Source: Bin5 sp965200615
Lineage (GTDB): Bacteria > Chloroflexota > Anaerolineae > Caldilineales > Caldilineaceae
Reading direction: 5' to 3'
NCBI GenBank assembly: GCA_965200615.1
Contig: OZ241377.1
Location: forward strand, 620,001 to 684,000
Length of the DNA: 64,000 bases
In this document: positions 30,759 to 39,920 of the stretch, piece by piece
Layout: each line of letters opens with the position of its first letter
Numbering within the stretch: the stretch's first letter is position 1
Position numbers and translations under genes: made by a program
Notes under the pieces: generated by a model
Told to the model about the DNA's origin: nothing
The model's input: only the letters and a program-made list of their open reading frames with translations
Database searches by the model: none

Positions 30759-31319
30759 ATGCTATCCATCAAACCCGACCACTGGATCCGCCGGCAGGCC
30801 AAAGAGTACGGCATGATCGAGCCGTTCGAAGACCGCCAAAGACGCGATGGCAAGATCTCCTACGGGCTCAGCAGCTTCGGCTATGACATCCGCGTGGCCA
30901 AAGACTTTCGTATCTTCACCCCCGCCACCGGCGAGCTCACCGTCATCGATCCCAAAGCGGTCGACGAACGGGCCCTGCAGAGCTACCACGGCGATGTCTG
31001 CATCATCCCCCCCAACAGCTTCGCCCTCGCCCGCACCATCGAGTATTTCCGCATCCCGCGCAACGTACTGGCCGTCTGCGTCGGCAAATCAACCTACGCC
31101 CGCTGCGGCATCATCGTCAACGTCACCCCCTTCGAGCCCGAATGGGAAGGCTACGTCACCATCGAGATCAGCAACACCACCCCCCTCCCGGCCCGCATCT
31201 ACGCCGGCGAAGGCATCGCCCAGGTCCTCTTTTTCGAAGGCGAAGCCCCCGAAGTCTCCTACGCCGACCGCAACGGCAAATACCAGAAACAGTCCGGCAT
31301 CACCCTGCCCCGCCTGTAG
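30759..31319 (+). CDS. dcd: dCTP deaminase
   Basis: 186 residues from ATG 30759. The frame is open earlier, but the family begins MLSIKPDHWIRRQAKEYGMIEPF. It shows SSFGYDIRVA, VGKSTYARCGIIVNVTPFEPEWEGYVTIEISNTTPLPARIY with the catalytic glutamate in EWEG/TIEIS, and GIAQVLFFEG. It deaminates dCTP to dUTP for thymidylate synthesis, as a trimer. A possible -10 (TATACT, 30649-30654) precedes it without a clear -35. It lies 150 bases after the transporter, so may have its own promoter. Confidence 0.94.
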   Translation: MLSIKPDHWIRRQAKEYGMIEPFEDRQRRDGKISYGLSSFGYDIRVAKDFRIFTPATGELTVIDPKAVDERALQSYHGDVCIIPPNSFALARTIEYFRIPRNVLAVCVGKSTYARCGIIVNVTPFEPEWEGYVTIEISNTTPLPARIYAGEGIAQVLFFEGEAPEVSYADRNGKYQKQSGITLPRL

Positions 31320-31424
31320 GAGATAAGTACCGGCTCTGCCACACGACACTCGCGACCCCGAGCGAGGCAATAAAGGTCTTTCTCACGCCTCACTTCTCTT
31401 CACTCTCTCCTCGCCTGCGCTGCC

Positions 31425-32171
31425 CTACAGATCGTATATGGCCCGCATATTCTCACCCAGAACCAGCGCCTCATCCCGCGCCGAGAAACCGGCCATCCGG
31501 ATCCCGTTGACCCCATGCGTCGCTATCCCTCCCGGCGCATTCGAGCCGAAAACGATCCGGTCCGCCCCCAGTTCCCCACTCAGCACAATCTCTGAAATCG
31601 TATACGGCTCGGCCGCCGCAATCAGCGTCGTCCCCAGATAGATGTTGGCGTTCTCCTGCGCCGCCTGCACCGCCGACCTCACCCATTCACGGTACCCCAT
31701 GTGGTCCATGATGATCGTGACCTCAGGATGGTTCCTGGCGATGTGGGCGATGTATTCCGGCGCGCAGCCGCTCAGATGGGAGCCCGAGTGGATCGTGGCC
31801 GTGATGCCGAGCGAGCGCGCCAGGTCCATCACCGGATCGACCGCGGCGCTGTCCAGGCGGTAACGGTGTCCGGCTGCCATCAGCTTCACCGTGCGCGCCC
31901 CCCGCCGCACACAGTTCTCCAGGTCCTCCAGCGCGTCCGGCCCCATCGTCGGGTTGACCAGACAGCCGGGCAGAATGCGCGGTTCGCCTTCGACCGCATC
32001 CATCATCGCCGCGTTGCCGGGCCGCGGGTCGTCCGGCACACCGCCCTGGAATACGACGCTCACGTCGATGTCGGCCTCGTCCGCATTGGCGAGCAGGCCG
32101 GCCGTTCCGTAGGGCTTGCCGTCAAATTCATCCGTCCAGTAGGATTCGAAATCGGCGACGAACTGACTCAT
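31425..32171 (-). CDS. Amidohydrolase family (metal-dependent hydrolase, TIM barrel)
   Basis: 248 residues. Strand-loop motifs of the amidohydrolase_2 group are visible: VKLMAAGHRYRLDSAAVDPVM, ATIHSGSH, VTIIMDHMGYREW (metal-site histidines) and RIVFGSNAPGG near the end. The usual N-terminal metal motif (IDxHxH) is absent: the protein begins FVADFESYW, so either the start is lost or the metal site is reduced. Relatives act as decarboxylases or lactonases on aromatic or sugar acids. AGGAGGCC precedes the ATG. It is transcribed alone. Confidence 0.72.
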   Translation of the reverse strand: MSQFVADFESYWTDEFDGKPYGTAGLLANADEADIDVSVVFQGGVPDDPRPGNAAMMDAVEGEPRILPGCLVNPTMGPDALEDLENCVRRGARTVKLMAAGHRYRLDSAAVDPVMDLARSLGITATIHSGSHLSGCAPEYIAHIARNHPEVTIIMDHMGYREWVRSAVQAAQENANIYLGTTLIAAAEPYTISEIVLSGELGADRIVFGSNAPGGIATHGVNGIRMAGFSARDEALVLGENMRAIYDL

Positions 32172-32308
32172 TTTGGGCCTCCGGTTTGATGGGTTGAGGA
32201 ATGCTTTCGCTGCCGCGCCCCACTTCGGGCGCGTCTCAGGAACCTATACCCTATCTGTGATCGCGCCAGGCGTCAAGCAACCCCATTCCGGACGGACACC
32301 CCTTCGCG

Positions 32309-32338
32309 TTGCACGATCGCACGCACCCGTGCTATACA
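32309..32338 (+). promoter_or_regulatory. Probable promoter of the D-2-hydroxyacid dehydrogenase gene
   Basis: TTGCAC (32309-32314) and TATACA (32333-32338) are 18 bases apart and 57 bases upstream of the chosen start. Confidence 0.55.
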
Positions 32339-32394
32339 GTGCCTGACTGTCACGCCGCGATTAGCACGCAATGCACCCGCAACGGAGCAACCCT

Positions 32395-33408
32395 ATGACG
32401 TCCCCACCCTTCCCTGCCCCGGAAGACCTGACCATCTGCTTTGCCCACGTAGCCTATCAGTTGGAAGCAATCTTTGCCCGCCGTCAGTCGGGTCTGGCCA
32501 GCAGCGCCTCCGCCGGCCTGCAGCGTATCCGATTCTTCCAGGCCTGGACCCCGGAGGACCTGGCCGCCCGCCTGCAGGAGGCGAATGTCCTGCTCGTCTC
32601 CGGTTTCTGGCAGAACGAGCTCCTCGATGTCGCGCCGCGCCTGCGGTTCATCCAGTCGATCGGCGCCGGCGTAGACCAGTTCGACCTCGACGCGCTGCGG
32701 CGCCGGGGCATCCGCCTGGCCACCGCCAGCGGCGTCAACAGCAACGCCGTCAGCGAACATGCCATGGCCCTGATCCTGGCCTTTACCCGCCACATCCACA
32801 CCGGCCGCGACCGCCAGCAGAGCCGCGCCTGGCGCGGCATGATCGGCGACCTCGCGCTGCGCGAAGATGAGCTGGGCGGCAAGACCCTGCTGATTATCGG
32901 CCTGGGCAAGATCGGCTCGCGCCTGGCGACACTGGCCAAGGCCTTCGACATGCGCGTCCTCGCCACAAAACGCAACCCGGCCACCGCCGCTGGTCCCGCC
33001 GATGCCGTCCACCTGCCGGAAGAGCTGTCCGCGCTCCTGCCCCAGGCCGATTTCGTCGCCCTCACCTGCCCGCTGACACCGACGACCGAAAAGGTGATCG
33101 ACGCCGCGGCCTTGGCCCAGATGAAAGAAAGCGCCTACCTGATCAATGTCGCCCGCGGCGGCTGCGTCGACGAACCCGCCATGCTGACAGCGCTCCAGTC
33201 CGGCGCCATCGCCGGCGCCGGCATCGATCACTTCTGGGAAGAGCCTCTCCCGCAGGACTCCCCCTTCTGGGATCTCGAAAATGTCCTCATCACCCCGCAC
33301 ACCGGCGGCGAAACCTGCATGTACGAAGAAAACCTGATCGACATTCTGCTTGAGAACCTGGACCGGCTGTGGCGCGGAGAGACGGAGCTCCAAAACCAGG
33401 TGGTGTAG
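32395..33408 (+). CDS. D-2-hydroxyacid dehydrogenase family protein
   Basis: 337 residues from ATG 32395, which has CGGAGCA eight bases upstream. An earlier in-frame ATG at 32371 lacks a site. The nucleotide-binding motif is intact (LIIGLGKIGSRLA), unlike the relative at 349. The catalytic set is Arg in NVARGGCVDE, Glu in HFWEEPLP and His in ITPHTGG. It reduces or oxidises 2-hydroxy acids with NAD(P). The substrate is unknown. It lies alone between its promoter and the membrane-protein operon. Confidence 0.88.
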   Translation: MTSPPFPAPEDLTICFAHVAYQLEAIFARRQSGLASSASAGLQRIRFFQAWTPEDLAARLQEANVLLVSGFWQNELLDVAPRLRFIQSIGAGVDQFDLDALRRRGIRLATASGVNSNAVSEHAMALILAFTRHIHTGRDRQQSRAWRGMIGDLALREDELGGKTLLIIGLGKIGSRLATLAKAFDMRVLATKRNPATAAGPADAVHLPEELSALLPQADFVALTCPLTPTTEKVIDAAALAQMKESAYLINVARGGCVDEPAMLTALQSGAIAGAGIDHFWEEPLPQDSPFWDLENVLITPHTGGETCMYEENLIDILLENLDRLWRGETELQNQVV

Positions 33409-33417
33409 CCGGCCCGA

Positions 33418-33447
33418 TTGAATTGTCAGCCAAAGAGTTGGTAGAAT
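33418..33447 (+). promoter_or_regulatory. Possible promoter of the DUF2207-SPFH operon
   Basis: TTGAAT (33418-33423) and TAGAAT (33442-33447) are 18 bases apart, about 105 bases before the first gene of the operon. Confidence 0.45.
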
Positions 33448-33552
33448 GTCAGGCATGTCAGGCGCCGTTGTGCGACACTGAGGGCAAACACATGAATTCG
33501 TGCCTGGGAGAGGCTGTCCGCAGCCCCACTCTTGCGCCATAAGGGGTCAAGA

Positions 33553-35601
33553 ATGCCACTCTTGAAGATTCCGCCCCGACGCAAACGGAGGCGTCCACAC
33601 GCTTCCCGAAGACCACACGGCCTGTCTGCACGGCTGCTGACCGGCGCCGCAGCTCTTCTCGGCGCCCTCTTGATCCTGCATGCCCACCCCGCCTTCGCGC
33701 AGGAAAAGTCCCTGCTCTGGGAGCGCTTCGACGTAGATATCATCATCCGCAAGGATAGCTCCTTCGATGTGACCGAGCATCAGACCATCCGCTTTACGCG
33801 CGGTACCTTCACCTTCGGCTATCGCGAAATCTTCAAAAGGCATTTCAGTTCCCTTGACGGCTGGATCATGACAGACGCCAGCGGCAACCGCTATCGCTAT
33901 GCGAGCTACGGCAAAGAGCCATATACATTTACCGTTGCCGATAAGGGCTCCCGTTACGTCATCTACTGGTATTTCCCGCCCACTGCCAACCGCAGCGAAA
34001 CCTATACCCTTGCCTATACCGTACGCGGCGGTCTGCGCTACTATGAGGGTGGCGACCAGCTCTGGTGGCAGGCGATCTACGGCGACCGCAGCTTCCCCGT
34101 GCAGGCCGGGCGGGTGAATGTGGTCGCGCCGGCCGCAATTCACGAATGGGCCGCGTACACGAACAGGGGAGGAGCCTGGCAAGACGCCCGCGAGATCGCC
34201 TCGGCTTCACGTCTGGAAAGCGGGCGCGAGATCGCCTACGTGATCGACACCAGCCTGGCGCCCGGTCAAGCGTTCGAAGTGCGCGTCGAGTTTACCCCCG
34301 GCGTCGTCGCCGGAGAACCGCAACCGTGGCAGATATGGGCCGATGCCGAAGCAGCCGCGCGCGAGGCGGAGCTGAGCTTTCGCGCCCGCTGGGGCCCGCT
34401 TCTTACGCTCCTGTTCGGCGCCCTCGGTCTCCTCTTCCTCCTGGGAGGGCCGGCCGCGCTCTACCTGCTCTGGTACCGTCTCGGCCGCGACAAACCGGTC
34501 GATATGGTCGCCGACTACCTGCCCGAGCCGCCTGACGACCTGGCCCCGGGCGTCGTCGGTACCCTACTGGACGAACAGGCCGATATGCAGGACATCATCG
34601 CCACGCTTGTCGACCTGGCGCAGCGCAAGGTCATCAGCATCACTGAAGAAAAGTCGGGCAAATTCCAGGTCGCGCGCGACTTCACCTACCGCTACGAAAA
34701 CCGAAAGCTGCCCGTCTCCACCTTTGAGCGGCTCCTGCTTGACAGCCTCTTTGATGTCAACGGCGTGGCTAGGCTTTCGGAGTTGAAAAACAGATTCTAC
34801 AAAGAGCTGCCGGCCCTCAAGCGCGCGCTCTATCACGAAGTGACCGAACAGGGCTTCTTTGACCGCAGCCCGGAAAAGGTGCGCAACCAGTACGGTTGCC
34901 TCGGTGTGTGTCTGCTTGTCTCGGCAGGGTTGGCTGGCTTGGGACTGTGGACTCTCTTCAGCGGTCTCACCGGCGCGGCCGTTTTGCCGGGCATCGGGCT
35001 TGCGGCAACCGCTCTCGGCTTCCTGCTGCTCTCCCGTTTCATGCCCCGCAAAACCGATGCCGGCGCCGAGCTGGCCGCGCGCTGGCAGGCCTTCAGAAGC
35101 TACCTGCGCGACATCGACCGCTTCAGCGACCTCGAAGAGCAGAAGGAGCTATGGGATCGCTGGCTGCCCTATGCTATCGCCTTTGGCGTGGACTCCCAGT
35201 ACATTCGCAAATTTGAGGCCGTTGACGCGCCCGCGCCCGGCTGGTACATCCCCGACCCGACACTGTACGGACCATACCGGCGCTGGTACTACGGGCCCGG
35301 TCCCGTTGGACGGCCGCTGCGACCGGCTGGCGGCGGCGAAACGCCGGGAATGCCTTCCGGGTCCCCGGCAGGCGGCGGGCTCGGCGGCGGCCTGGGCGAT
35401 GTCAGCCGCGGGCTGGGCAGCAGCTTGGCCGGCATGAGCGCCGGCCTCGGCGCGCTGCTGACCAGCACCGGCGTCACCATGGCCAGCCGTCCCGGCAGCT
35501 CCTCCACAGGCGGAGGCGGCTGGAGCGGCGGCGGCGGTTTCTCCGGCGGTGGCGGCTTCGGCGGTGGTGGGGGCGGCGGCGGAGGCGGTGGTTTCGGATA
35601 A
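33553..35601 (+). CDS. DUF2207-type membrane protein with glycine-rich C terminus
   Basis: 682 residues from ATG 33553; a TTG seven codons earlier is also in frame. A signal peptide (LLTGAAALLGALLILHAHPAFAQ) leads to an external beta-rich domain with FDVDIIIRKDSSFDVTEHQTIRF, the opening of DUF2207. A membrane helix follows (LLTLLFGALGLLFLLGGPAALYLLWYR, about 285-312), then a cytoplasmic winged-helix-like region, two more helices (about 455-500) and a tail that is almost only Gly, Ser and Phe. DUF2207 proteins have no defined function. It heads a four-gene operon with a zinc-ribbon protein, a coiled-coil protein and an SPFH protein, suggesting a membrane-stress or membrane-organising role. Confidence 0.8.
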   Translation: MPLLKIPPRRKRRRPHASRRPHGLSARLLTGAAALLGALLILHAHPAFAQEKSLLWERFDVDIIIRKDSSFDVTEHQTIRFTRGTFTFGYREIFKRHFSSLDGWIMTDASGNRYRYASYGKEPYTFTVADKGSRYVIYWYFPPTANRSETYTLAYTVRGGLRYYEGGDQLWWQAIYGDRSFPVQAGRVNVVAPAAIHEWAAYTNRGGAWQDAREIASASRLESGREIAYVIDTSLAPGQAFEVRVEFTPGVVAGEPQPWQIWADAEAAAREAELSFRARWGPLLTLLFGALGLLFLLGGPAALYLLWYRLGRDKPVDMVADYLPEPPDDLAPGVVGTLLDEQADMQDIIATLVDLAQRKVISITEEKSGKFQVARDFTYRYENRKLPVSTFERLLLDSLFDVNGVARLSELKNRFYKELPALKRALYHEVTEQGFFDRSPEKVRNQYGCLGVCLLVSAGLAGLGLWTLFSGLTGAAVLPGIGLAATALGFLLLSRFMPRKTDAGAELAARWQAFRSYLRDIDRFSDLEEQKELWDRWLPYAIAFGVDSQYIRKFEAVDAPAPGWYIPDPTLYGPYRRWYYGPGPVGRPLRPAGGGETPGMPSGSPAGGGLGGGLGDVSRGLGSSLAGMSAGLGALLTSTGVTMASRPGSSSTGGGGWSGGGGFSGGGGFGGGGGGGGGGGFG

Positions 35602-35710
35602 GATTGGAATGTGCCAACTCTCCGCCTCATGAGGGGAAGATCGGCAGCAAGGGGAGCGCTCTCTAACTTGAAGAAAGTAGCGCAACCCCGGCAGCAATAA
35701 GGAGCGAACT

Positions 35711-36253
35711 ATGCGCGGTGGCGGCCGCATCGTCGGCCTGACAACTATGGCAATATCAGCCGTCCTGTTCCTCGGCTGGACCGCAGCGGTCGTCACCTCC
35801 GGCACGACCGCCGGCGGGATTGTGCTGGGCCTGTTCCTGGCGCTGGTCGTGTGCGCGCCCTTGCTGGGCATCGGCTTCTATCTCTGGCGCAAGGGGCAGC
35901 AGGAAGAGACCGAATTCGCGCAGGTCGCGCAGGAGAAGAAGATCCTCAACATGGTCCTCACCCAGGGCCAGGTGAGCGTGCAGGAGATCATCGTCGAACT
36001 GCAGCAGCCACGCGAAACCGTGGAGGACATGATCCGCAACCTGGTGGGCAAGCAGCTTTTCAGCGGCGCCATCAACTGGGAGGAGGGCCTTCTCTACAGC
36101 GTCGATAGCCAGAAGCTCACCGACGGGCGCAACTGCCCCAACTGCGGCGGCGAAGTCGAGCTGGCCGGCAAGGGGCTGATCCAGTGCGGCTGGTGCGGCA
36201 GCGAGGTCTTCCTGACCCAGCGGGCTGCAACCCGGATGAACAGCGCAGCGTAA
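35711..36253 (+). CDS. Membrane protein with winged-helix-like region and zinc ribbon
   Basis: 180 residues. Two membrane helices near the N terminus (about 7-29 and 35-58) are followed by a helical region QEKKILNMVLTQGQVSVQEIIVELQQPRETVEDMIRNLVGKQLFSGAINWEEGLLY that reads like a winged helix. A C-terminal ribbon with CPNCGG and CGWCG (four cysteines) would bind zinc. It is the second gene of the operon. The function is unknown; the fold combination recalls small regulatory or scaffolding membrane proteins found with SPFH and PspA-like genes. Confidence 0.75.
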   Translation: MRGGGRIVGLTTMAISAVLFLGWTAAVVTSGTTAGGIVLGLFLALVVCAPLLGIGFYLWRKGQQEETEFAQVAQEKKILNMVLTQGQVSVQEIIVELQQPRETVEDMIRNLVGKQLFSGAINWEEGLLYSVDSQKLTDGRNCPNCGGEVELAGKGLIQCGWCGSEVFLTQRAATRMNSAA

Positions 36254-36347
36254 TGAATAGAGAACGGTTCAACGCCAATATATAGCGGGACTGGTTTGCG
36301 ACCCGCCTGATCGACGCGTCGCAAACCGGCCGGACAAGAGGACAAAA

Positions 36348-36881
36348 ATGACCGATTCCTTTGTGGAAAAAGCTGATGCGAGCATGGGAGCCATCGAGCG
36401 GGTGCTCAAGGGGCTGCCGCTGGTGCACGAATACACCGATAAGGAGCTGCGGCGGGAGGCCGACCACCGCCTGCGCCAGCTGCTGGTAACCGAACTGGAG
36501 CAGGAAAAGCGGCGGCTCTACGACGTCCAGAAGAAACTGCTGCGCAGCGGCGGGCTCGCCTGGATCGATGACGCCGACGGCGCGATCCAGCGGCTGCAGA
36601 CTCTCATCGACCGCATCAAGACGGCCAGCTACGGCTACGCCGGGCTGTTCGCGGCCGTTAAGATCCAGGAAGCGCAACTCGATGCCCTCCACCGCTTCGA
36701 CACCGCCTTGGCGGAGCGCGCCCGGGAGATCACTGAGAAGATCGACCTATTGGAGACGGGCGGGGCCGAACGGGAAGCGATCGGCCCCGCCATCGAAGCC
36801 GTCAACGACACCGTGACCGAGCTTCAGCAGCTCTTCGACAAGCGTAGCCAAACGATAACAACCGCGGCAGACAGCGAATAG
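36348..36881 (+). CDS. Predicted coiled-coil protein, PspA-like context
   Basis: 177 residues, almost entirely helical and charged, without cysteines or membrane helices. Heptad-like stretches run through LRQLLVTELEQEKRRLYDVQKKLLRSGG, AIQRLQTLIDRIKTA and ALAERAREITEKIDLLE. No domain is recognised. Its place between a zinc-ribbon membrane protein and an SPFH protein is where PspA-like or oligomer-forming partners occur in similar operons, but there is no direct sequence evidence that it is PspA. Confidence 0.7.
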   Translation: MTDSFVEKADASMGAIERVLKGLPLVHEYTDKELRREADHRLRQLLVTELEQEKRRLYDVQKKLLRSGGLAWIDDADGAIQRLQTLIDRIKTASYGYAGLFAAVKIQEAQLDALHRFDTALAERAREITEKIDLLETGGAEREAIGPAIEAVNDTVTELQQLFDKRSQTITTAADSE

Positions 36882-36947
36882 CCGCCCGCACGGCATCTGG
36901 CGACCAACCAATGCCCGCCGGCGTCCGACAGACAGGAGAGAAAACTG

Positions 36948-38045
36948 ATGGCAAGAATCATTGACGTAATCGAAGCGCCGGACCAGGGCGCGCAGGAGCT
37001 CGTCGTGCGCGTGCCCGAGGTCGGCTCGGGCGATTTCCGCTTCGGCAGCCAGGTCATCGTGCGCGAGAGCCAGCGCGCCGTCTTCTACCGCGACGGCAAA
37101 TCACTCGACCTGTTCGAGCCCGGCCGGCACACCATCACCACCGCCAACCTGCCGATCCTGTCAGGACTTCTGCGATTGGGCACAGGCGGCCAGGACATCT
37201 TCACCGCCGAGGTCTTCTTCGCCAACATGCGCGAGTTCACAGACATGAAATGGGGTACGCCCGAGCCGATCACCCTGCGCGATACCGACCTGGGTCTGGT
37301 GCGCCTGCGCGGCTTCGGCCAGTACACGATGCAGATCGCCGACCCCAAGCGCTTCGTCGACCAGTTCGTCGGCACGCAGGGAATGTACCGCACCGGCCAG
37401 ATCAACGACTTCCTGCGCAGCGCCATCATCAGCCGCATGACCGACATGTGGGGCGAGAACATGACCAGCATTCTCGATCTGCCCCGCCTGTTCGACGAGC
37501 TGAGCGCGGCCATGCGCGCCACCCTGCAGGACGATTTCACCGCCATGGGCCTGGCGCTCAAACAGTTCCGCATCGTCTCCATCAGCCCCACTGAGGAAAC
37601 CGCCAAGGCGATCGATGAACGCGCCAGCATGGGCGCAATCGGCGACATGGCTGCCTACATGCAGTTCAAGACGGCCCGCGCTCTGGGCGACGCGGCCCAG
37701 CAGCCGGGTGGCGCCGGCGGGACCGGCGAAGGTCTCGGCCTCGGCGCGGGGATCGGCCTCGGCGCCGGCATGGCCGGCATGATCACCAACGCCATGAACG
37801 CCTCACAGGGCGCCGTCCAGCCCGACGGCGGCGCGCCAAACGCTCCCGCAGCGCCCCAACCCCCGACGCCGCCCCAGCCGCCCGCGGCCCCCGCCGTCAT
37901 GACGCTCGAGCAGGCCGCCGCCTACCTCCAGGTCACCCCCGCCGACATCCAGGCCCTCATCGACGAAGGCTCGCTCCAGGCCAGGCGCATCGGCAGCCAG
38001 TACCGCATCGCCCGCAAGGCGATCGATGATTTTCTGGCGGGTTAG
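36948..38045 (+). CDS. SPFH-domain protein (YdjI-like) fused to a HTH_17 DNA-binding domain
   Basis: 365 residues. The SPFH-type domain (about 25-230) includes SQVIVRESQRAVFYRDGKSLDLFEPGRHTITTANLPIL, the YdjI/virion-core-like version. A Gly-rich region and a Pro/Ala-rich linker (about 245-310) follow. The C terminus, MTLEQAAAYLQVTPADIQALIDEGSLQARRIGSQYRIARKAIDDFL (about 314-363), is an excisionase/MerR-like helix-turn-helix, where relatives usually carry a zinc ribbon. SPFH proteins assemble on membranes; adding a DNA-reading module is uncommon. It is the last gene of the operon, which ends at the terminator at 38117. Confidence 0.82.
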   Translation: MARIIDVIEAPDQGAQELVVRVPEVGSGDFRFGSQVIVRESQRAVFYRDGKSLDLFEPGRHTITTANLPILSGLLRLGTGGQDIFTAEVFFANMREFTDMKWGTPEPITLRDTDLGLVRLRGFGQYTMQIADPKRFVDQFVGTQGMYRTGQINDFLRSAIISRMTDMWGENMTSILDLPRLFDELSAAMRATLQDDFTAMGLALKQFRIVSISPTEETAKAIDERASMGAIGDMAAYMQFKTARALGDAAQQPGGAGGTGEGLGLGAGIGLGAGMAGMITNAMNASQGAVQPDGGAPNAPAAPQPPTPPQPPAAPAVMTLEQAAAYLQVTPADIQALIDEGSLQARRIGSQYRIARKAIDDFLAG

Positions 38046-38116
38046 GGGGAGATATGAAGTAGTGCCGTGGCGGTTACGCTCAGGTAAATCTCAATAGATA
38101 AGAGTGCTTTCAAGGC

Positions 38117-38147
38117 AAAGAACAGGACGATGGTCCTGTTCTTTTTT
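38117..38147 (+). terminator. Strong intrinsic terminator after the SPFH operon
   Basis: A perfect 12-bp stem (AAAGAACAGGAC, 38117-38128, with GTCCTGTTCTTT, 38133-38144) around a four-base GATG loop runs into a T tract ending at 38147. Confidence 0.93.
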
Positions 38148-38318
38148 GTCCAGCGCGTCTGCCAACAATGGAGGTCAGGAAGTTAATGGCTTTGTCAGGC
38201 TATAGGGAGGTTTATGCCAGAGATATGTCAGTGGTCGCGGTAAATAGTGACGTAAACTTCGGGGGAAGGTGCTGTTAGCGAGAACGATCTTTTCAAGGTC
38301 CCCCAATAGGAAAAGCTA

Positions 38319-39188
38319 AGAAGCTGTTTGAAAAGGGTCAATTGGGTGCCAGGCGGCGTACCATGAGACGAATCATAGCGATATGGATAAAGGCGACACT
38401 GCTTTCGGGCAGTCGTTCATAGTCTTTACAGAGGCGACGATTGAGGCCAAGCCAAGCGAAGGTGCGCTCCACCACCCAACGACGGGGCAATACGGAGAAA
38501 CCTTTTTGTTCTTGCGGGCGGAGGACAGGTTGAAGGCGGAAGCGAAAACGCTGCGCAACCCATCTCTGCAAAGAGCCGCGATAGGCGCCGTCAACCCAGA
38601 TAAGACGCAGTTTCTGGCCGAAACCGCAGCCTCGTCTGAGCAGTTGCCGTGCCCCATCGCGGTCAGGCAGGTCGGCAGCAGTGACCAGGACGGCCAATGT
38701 GAGTCCCAGCGTATCGACAAGAAGATGCCGTTTCCGTCCCGTGATGCGTTTACCGCCATCGTAGCCTCGCACACCTGCCGGTGTATGGCCAGTCTTGACT
38801 GTCTGACTATCGATACTGCCAGCCGTTGGATGCTTGTGTCGTCCGCTTCGATGACGAACCCGCACTCTGAGCGTGTCATGCAACCTGCGCCAGGCGCCAT
38901 CGTCCCGCCACTGCCTGAAGTAGGTGTAAACACTCTGCCCTCTGCCACGGCGGAAAATCACTCGGCAGCATCCGCCACTGGATGCCACCCACAGTCAGGT
39001 AGAGAATGGCATCAACCACCAGACGCATATCCAGGCTGCGTGGTCGCCCGCCCGGTTTGGCTGCGGGAATCAGATGCTGGATAATAAGCCACTGGCTGTC
39101 AGTCAAATCTGTTGGGTATCGTTTTGTTTTCACAGAGACTACGTATACCACAATTTGGCCGACAGCCTTTACTTTTCAAACAGCCTCT
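38319..39188 (-). mobile_element. IS5-family insertion sequence, IS427-like
   Basis: 870 bp bounded by 17-bp inverted repeats, AGAAGCTGTTTGAAAAG (38319-38335) and its complement with one mismatch (39172-39188), flanked by TA on both sides as a target duplication. It carries one transposase reading region on the minus strand. A degraded second copy lies at 5236-5411. Confidence 0.9.
38338..39151 (-). pseudogene. IS5-family DDE transposase, frame broken by a 7-bp duplication
   Basis: The N-terminal part (from ATG 39151: RYPTDLTDSQWLIIQHLIP to LPSDFPPWQ) and the rest (QSVYTYFRQWRDDGAWRRLHDTLR onward) lie in different frames. The DDE residues are in GSIDSQTVKT, LIWVDGAYRG and RRWVVERTFAWL. The frame change coincides with an exact tandem repeat of 7 bp (plus-strand CTCTGCC at 38933-38939 and 38940-38946). 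Removing one copy restores PPWQSVYTYF exactly. Programmed frameshifting, used by some IS427 elements, is less likely because the site is a fresh duplication and not a slippery run. Transposition in cis is therefore probably lost. Confidence 0.88.
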
Positions 39189-39828
39189 TACCGTCGCAAG
39201 CATGCCGCAGATGGACATGGCCGGCATAGGGGCCGAGGGGATCCGCGTCTCCCGGACCATAACCTTGCGCCATAAAGTGGGAATAATCGAGCACGATTTT
39301 GAGCGCGGGATTCTGCTGCAGAAATGTCAACGTTTCGAATGGGCTTTCCAGCACAGATTCGACGTGCGGCTCGAACAGAAAGAGCACATCCTCGGCAGCG
39401 GCCAGCGCGGCGAGCTCGTTCATCGCGGCCGCGGACAGCTCCACCGCCTCTTCGTGGGTGATGCCTGCCTGGTCAACGCCCGGCAGCGCCAACACCGACG
39501 GAATACGTGCGGTTTTGCAGAGCTGGAGTACGCGCTTGAACGTTTCCCGGTTGGCGGCGCGTACGCTTTCATCGACAGAATTGACCGGCCTGTCGTCGAA
39601 TCCATCCCCGAAGATGTAGAGCAGATTGCTGAGCGGGAGGCCGGCCTCGGTTACGCGGCGGGCCTGCCCCTCTGGATCGCGTTCGAGCTCGCGCGAATCG
39701 AGCAGTCCGCCGGGCACGGCCATCAGGTCCATCGCCTCTATTCCCAGCGCCTGCAGTATCGCGGCCGATTCCGACAGACTGGCGCCCACGAAGGACCAGG
39801 CGGCGCCGGCGAGTTTAATGGTGGTCAT
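39169..39828 (-). pseudogene. Sugar phosphate isomerase/epimerase, 3' end lost to the IS
   Basis: 219 codons, the last few supplied by the IS end (KRLFEK). The genuine part covers most of a xylose-isomerase-like TIM barrel: IKLAGAAWSFVGASLSESAAILQALGIEAMDL, VLALPGVDQAG and FLFEPHVES with a metal glutamate, then KIVLDYSHFMAQG and HVHLRHACDG. Relatives have about 40-60 further residues with another metal ligand (VDW...LExG). Sequence on the far side of the element does not continue the domain, so a deletion accompanied or followed the insertion. The product would lack part of the metal site. Confidence 0.8.
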
Positions 39829-39920
39829 GGTTGGCTCCAGGTTTTCTTGTCGTCAGGAAGCGAATCGTGTTGACATTTACTCTGAGCAGCCGCGGTGGCA
39901 TAGGGTTTCGTTGGGGCCGC

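Noticed and set aside
38933..38946. Programmed frameshift site in the IS transposase
   Set aside because: No slippery A or T run is present, and an exact 7-bp tandem duplication explains the frame change fully.
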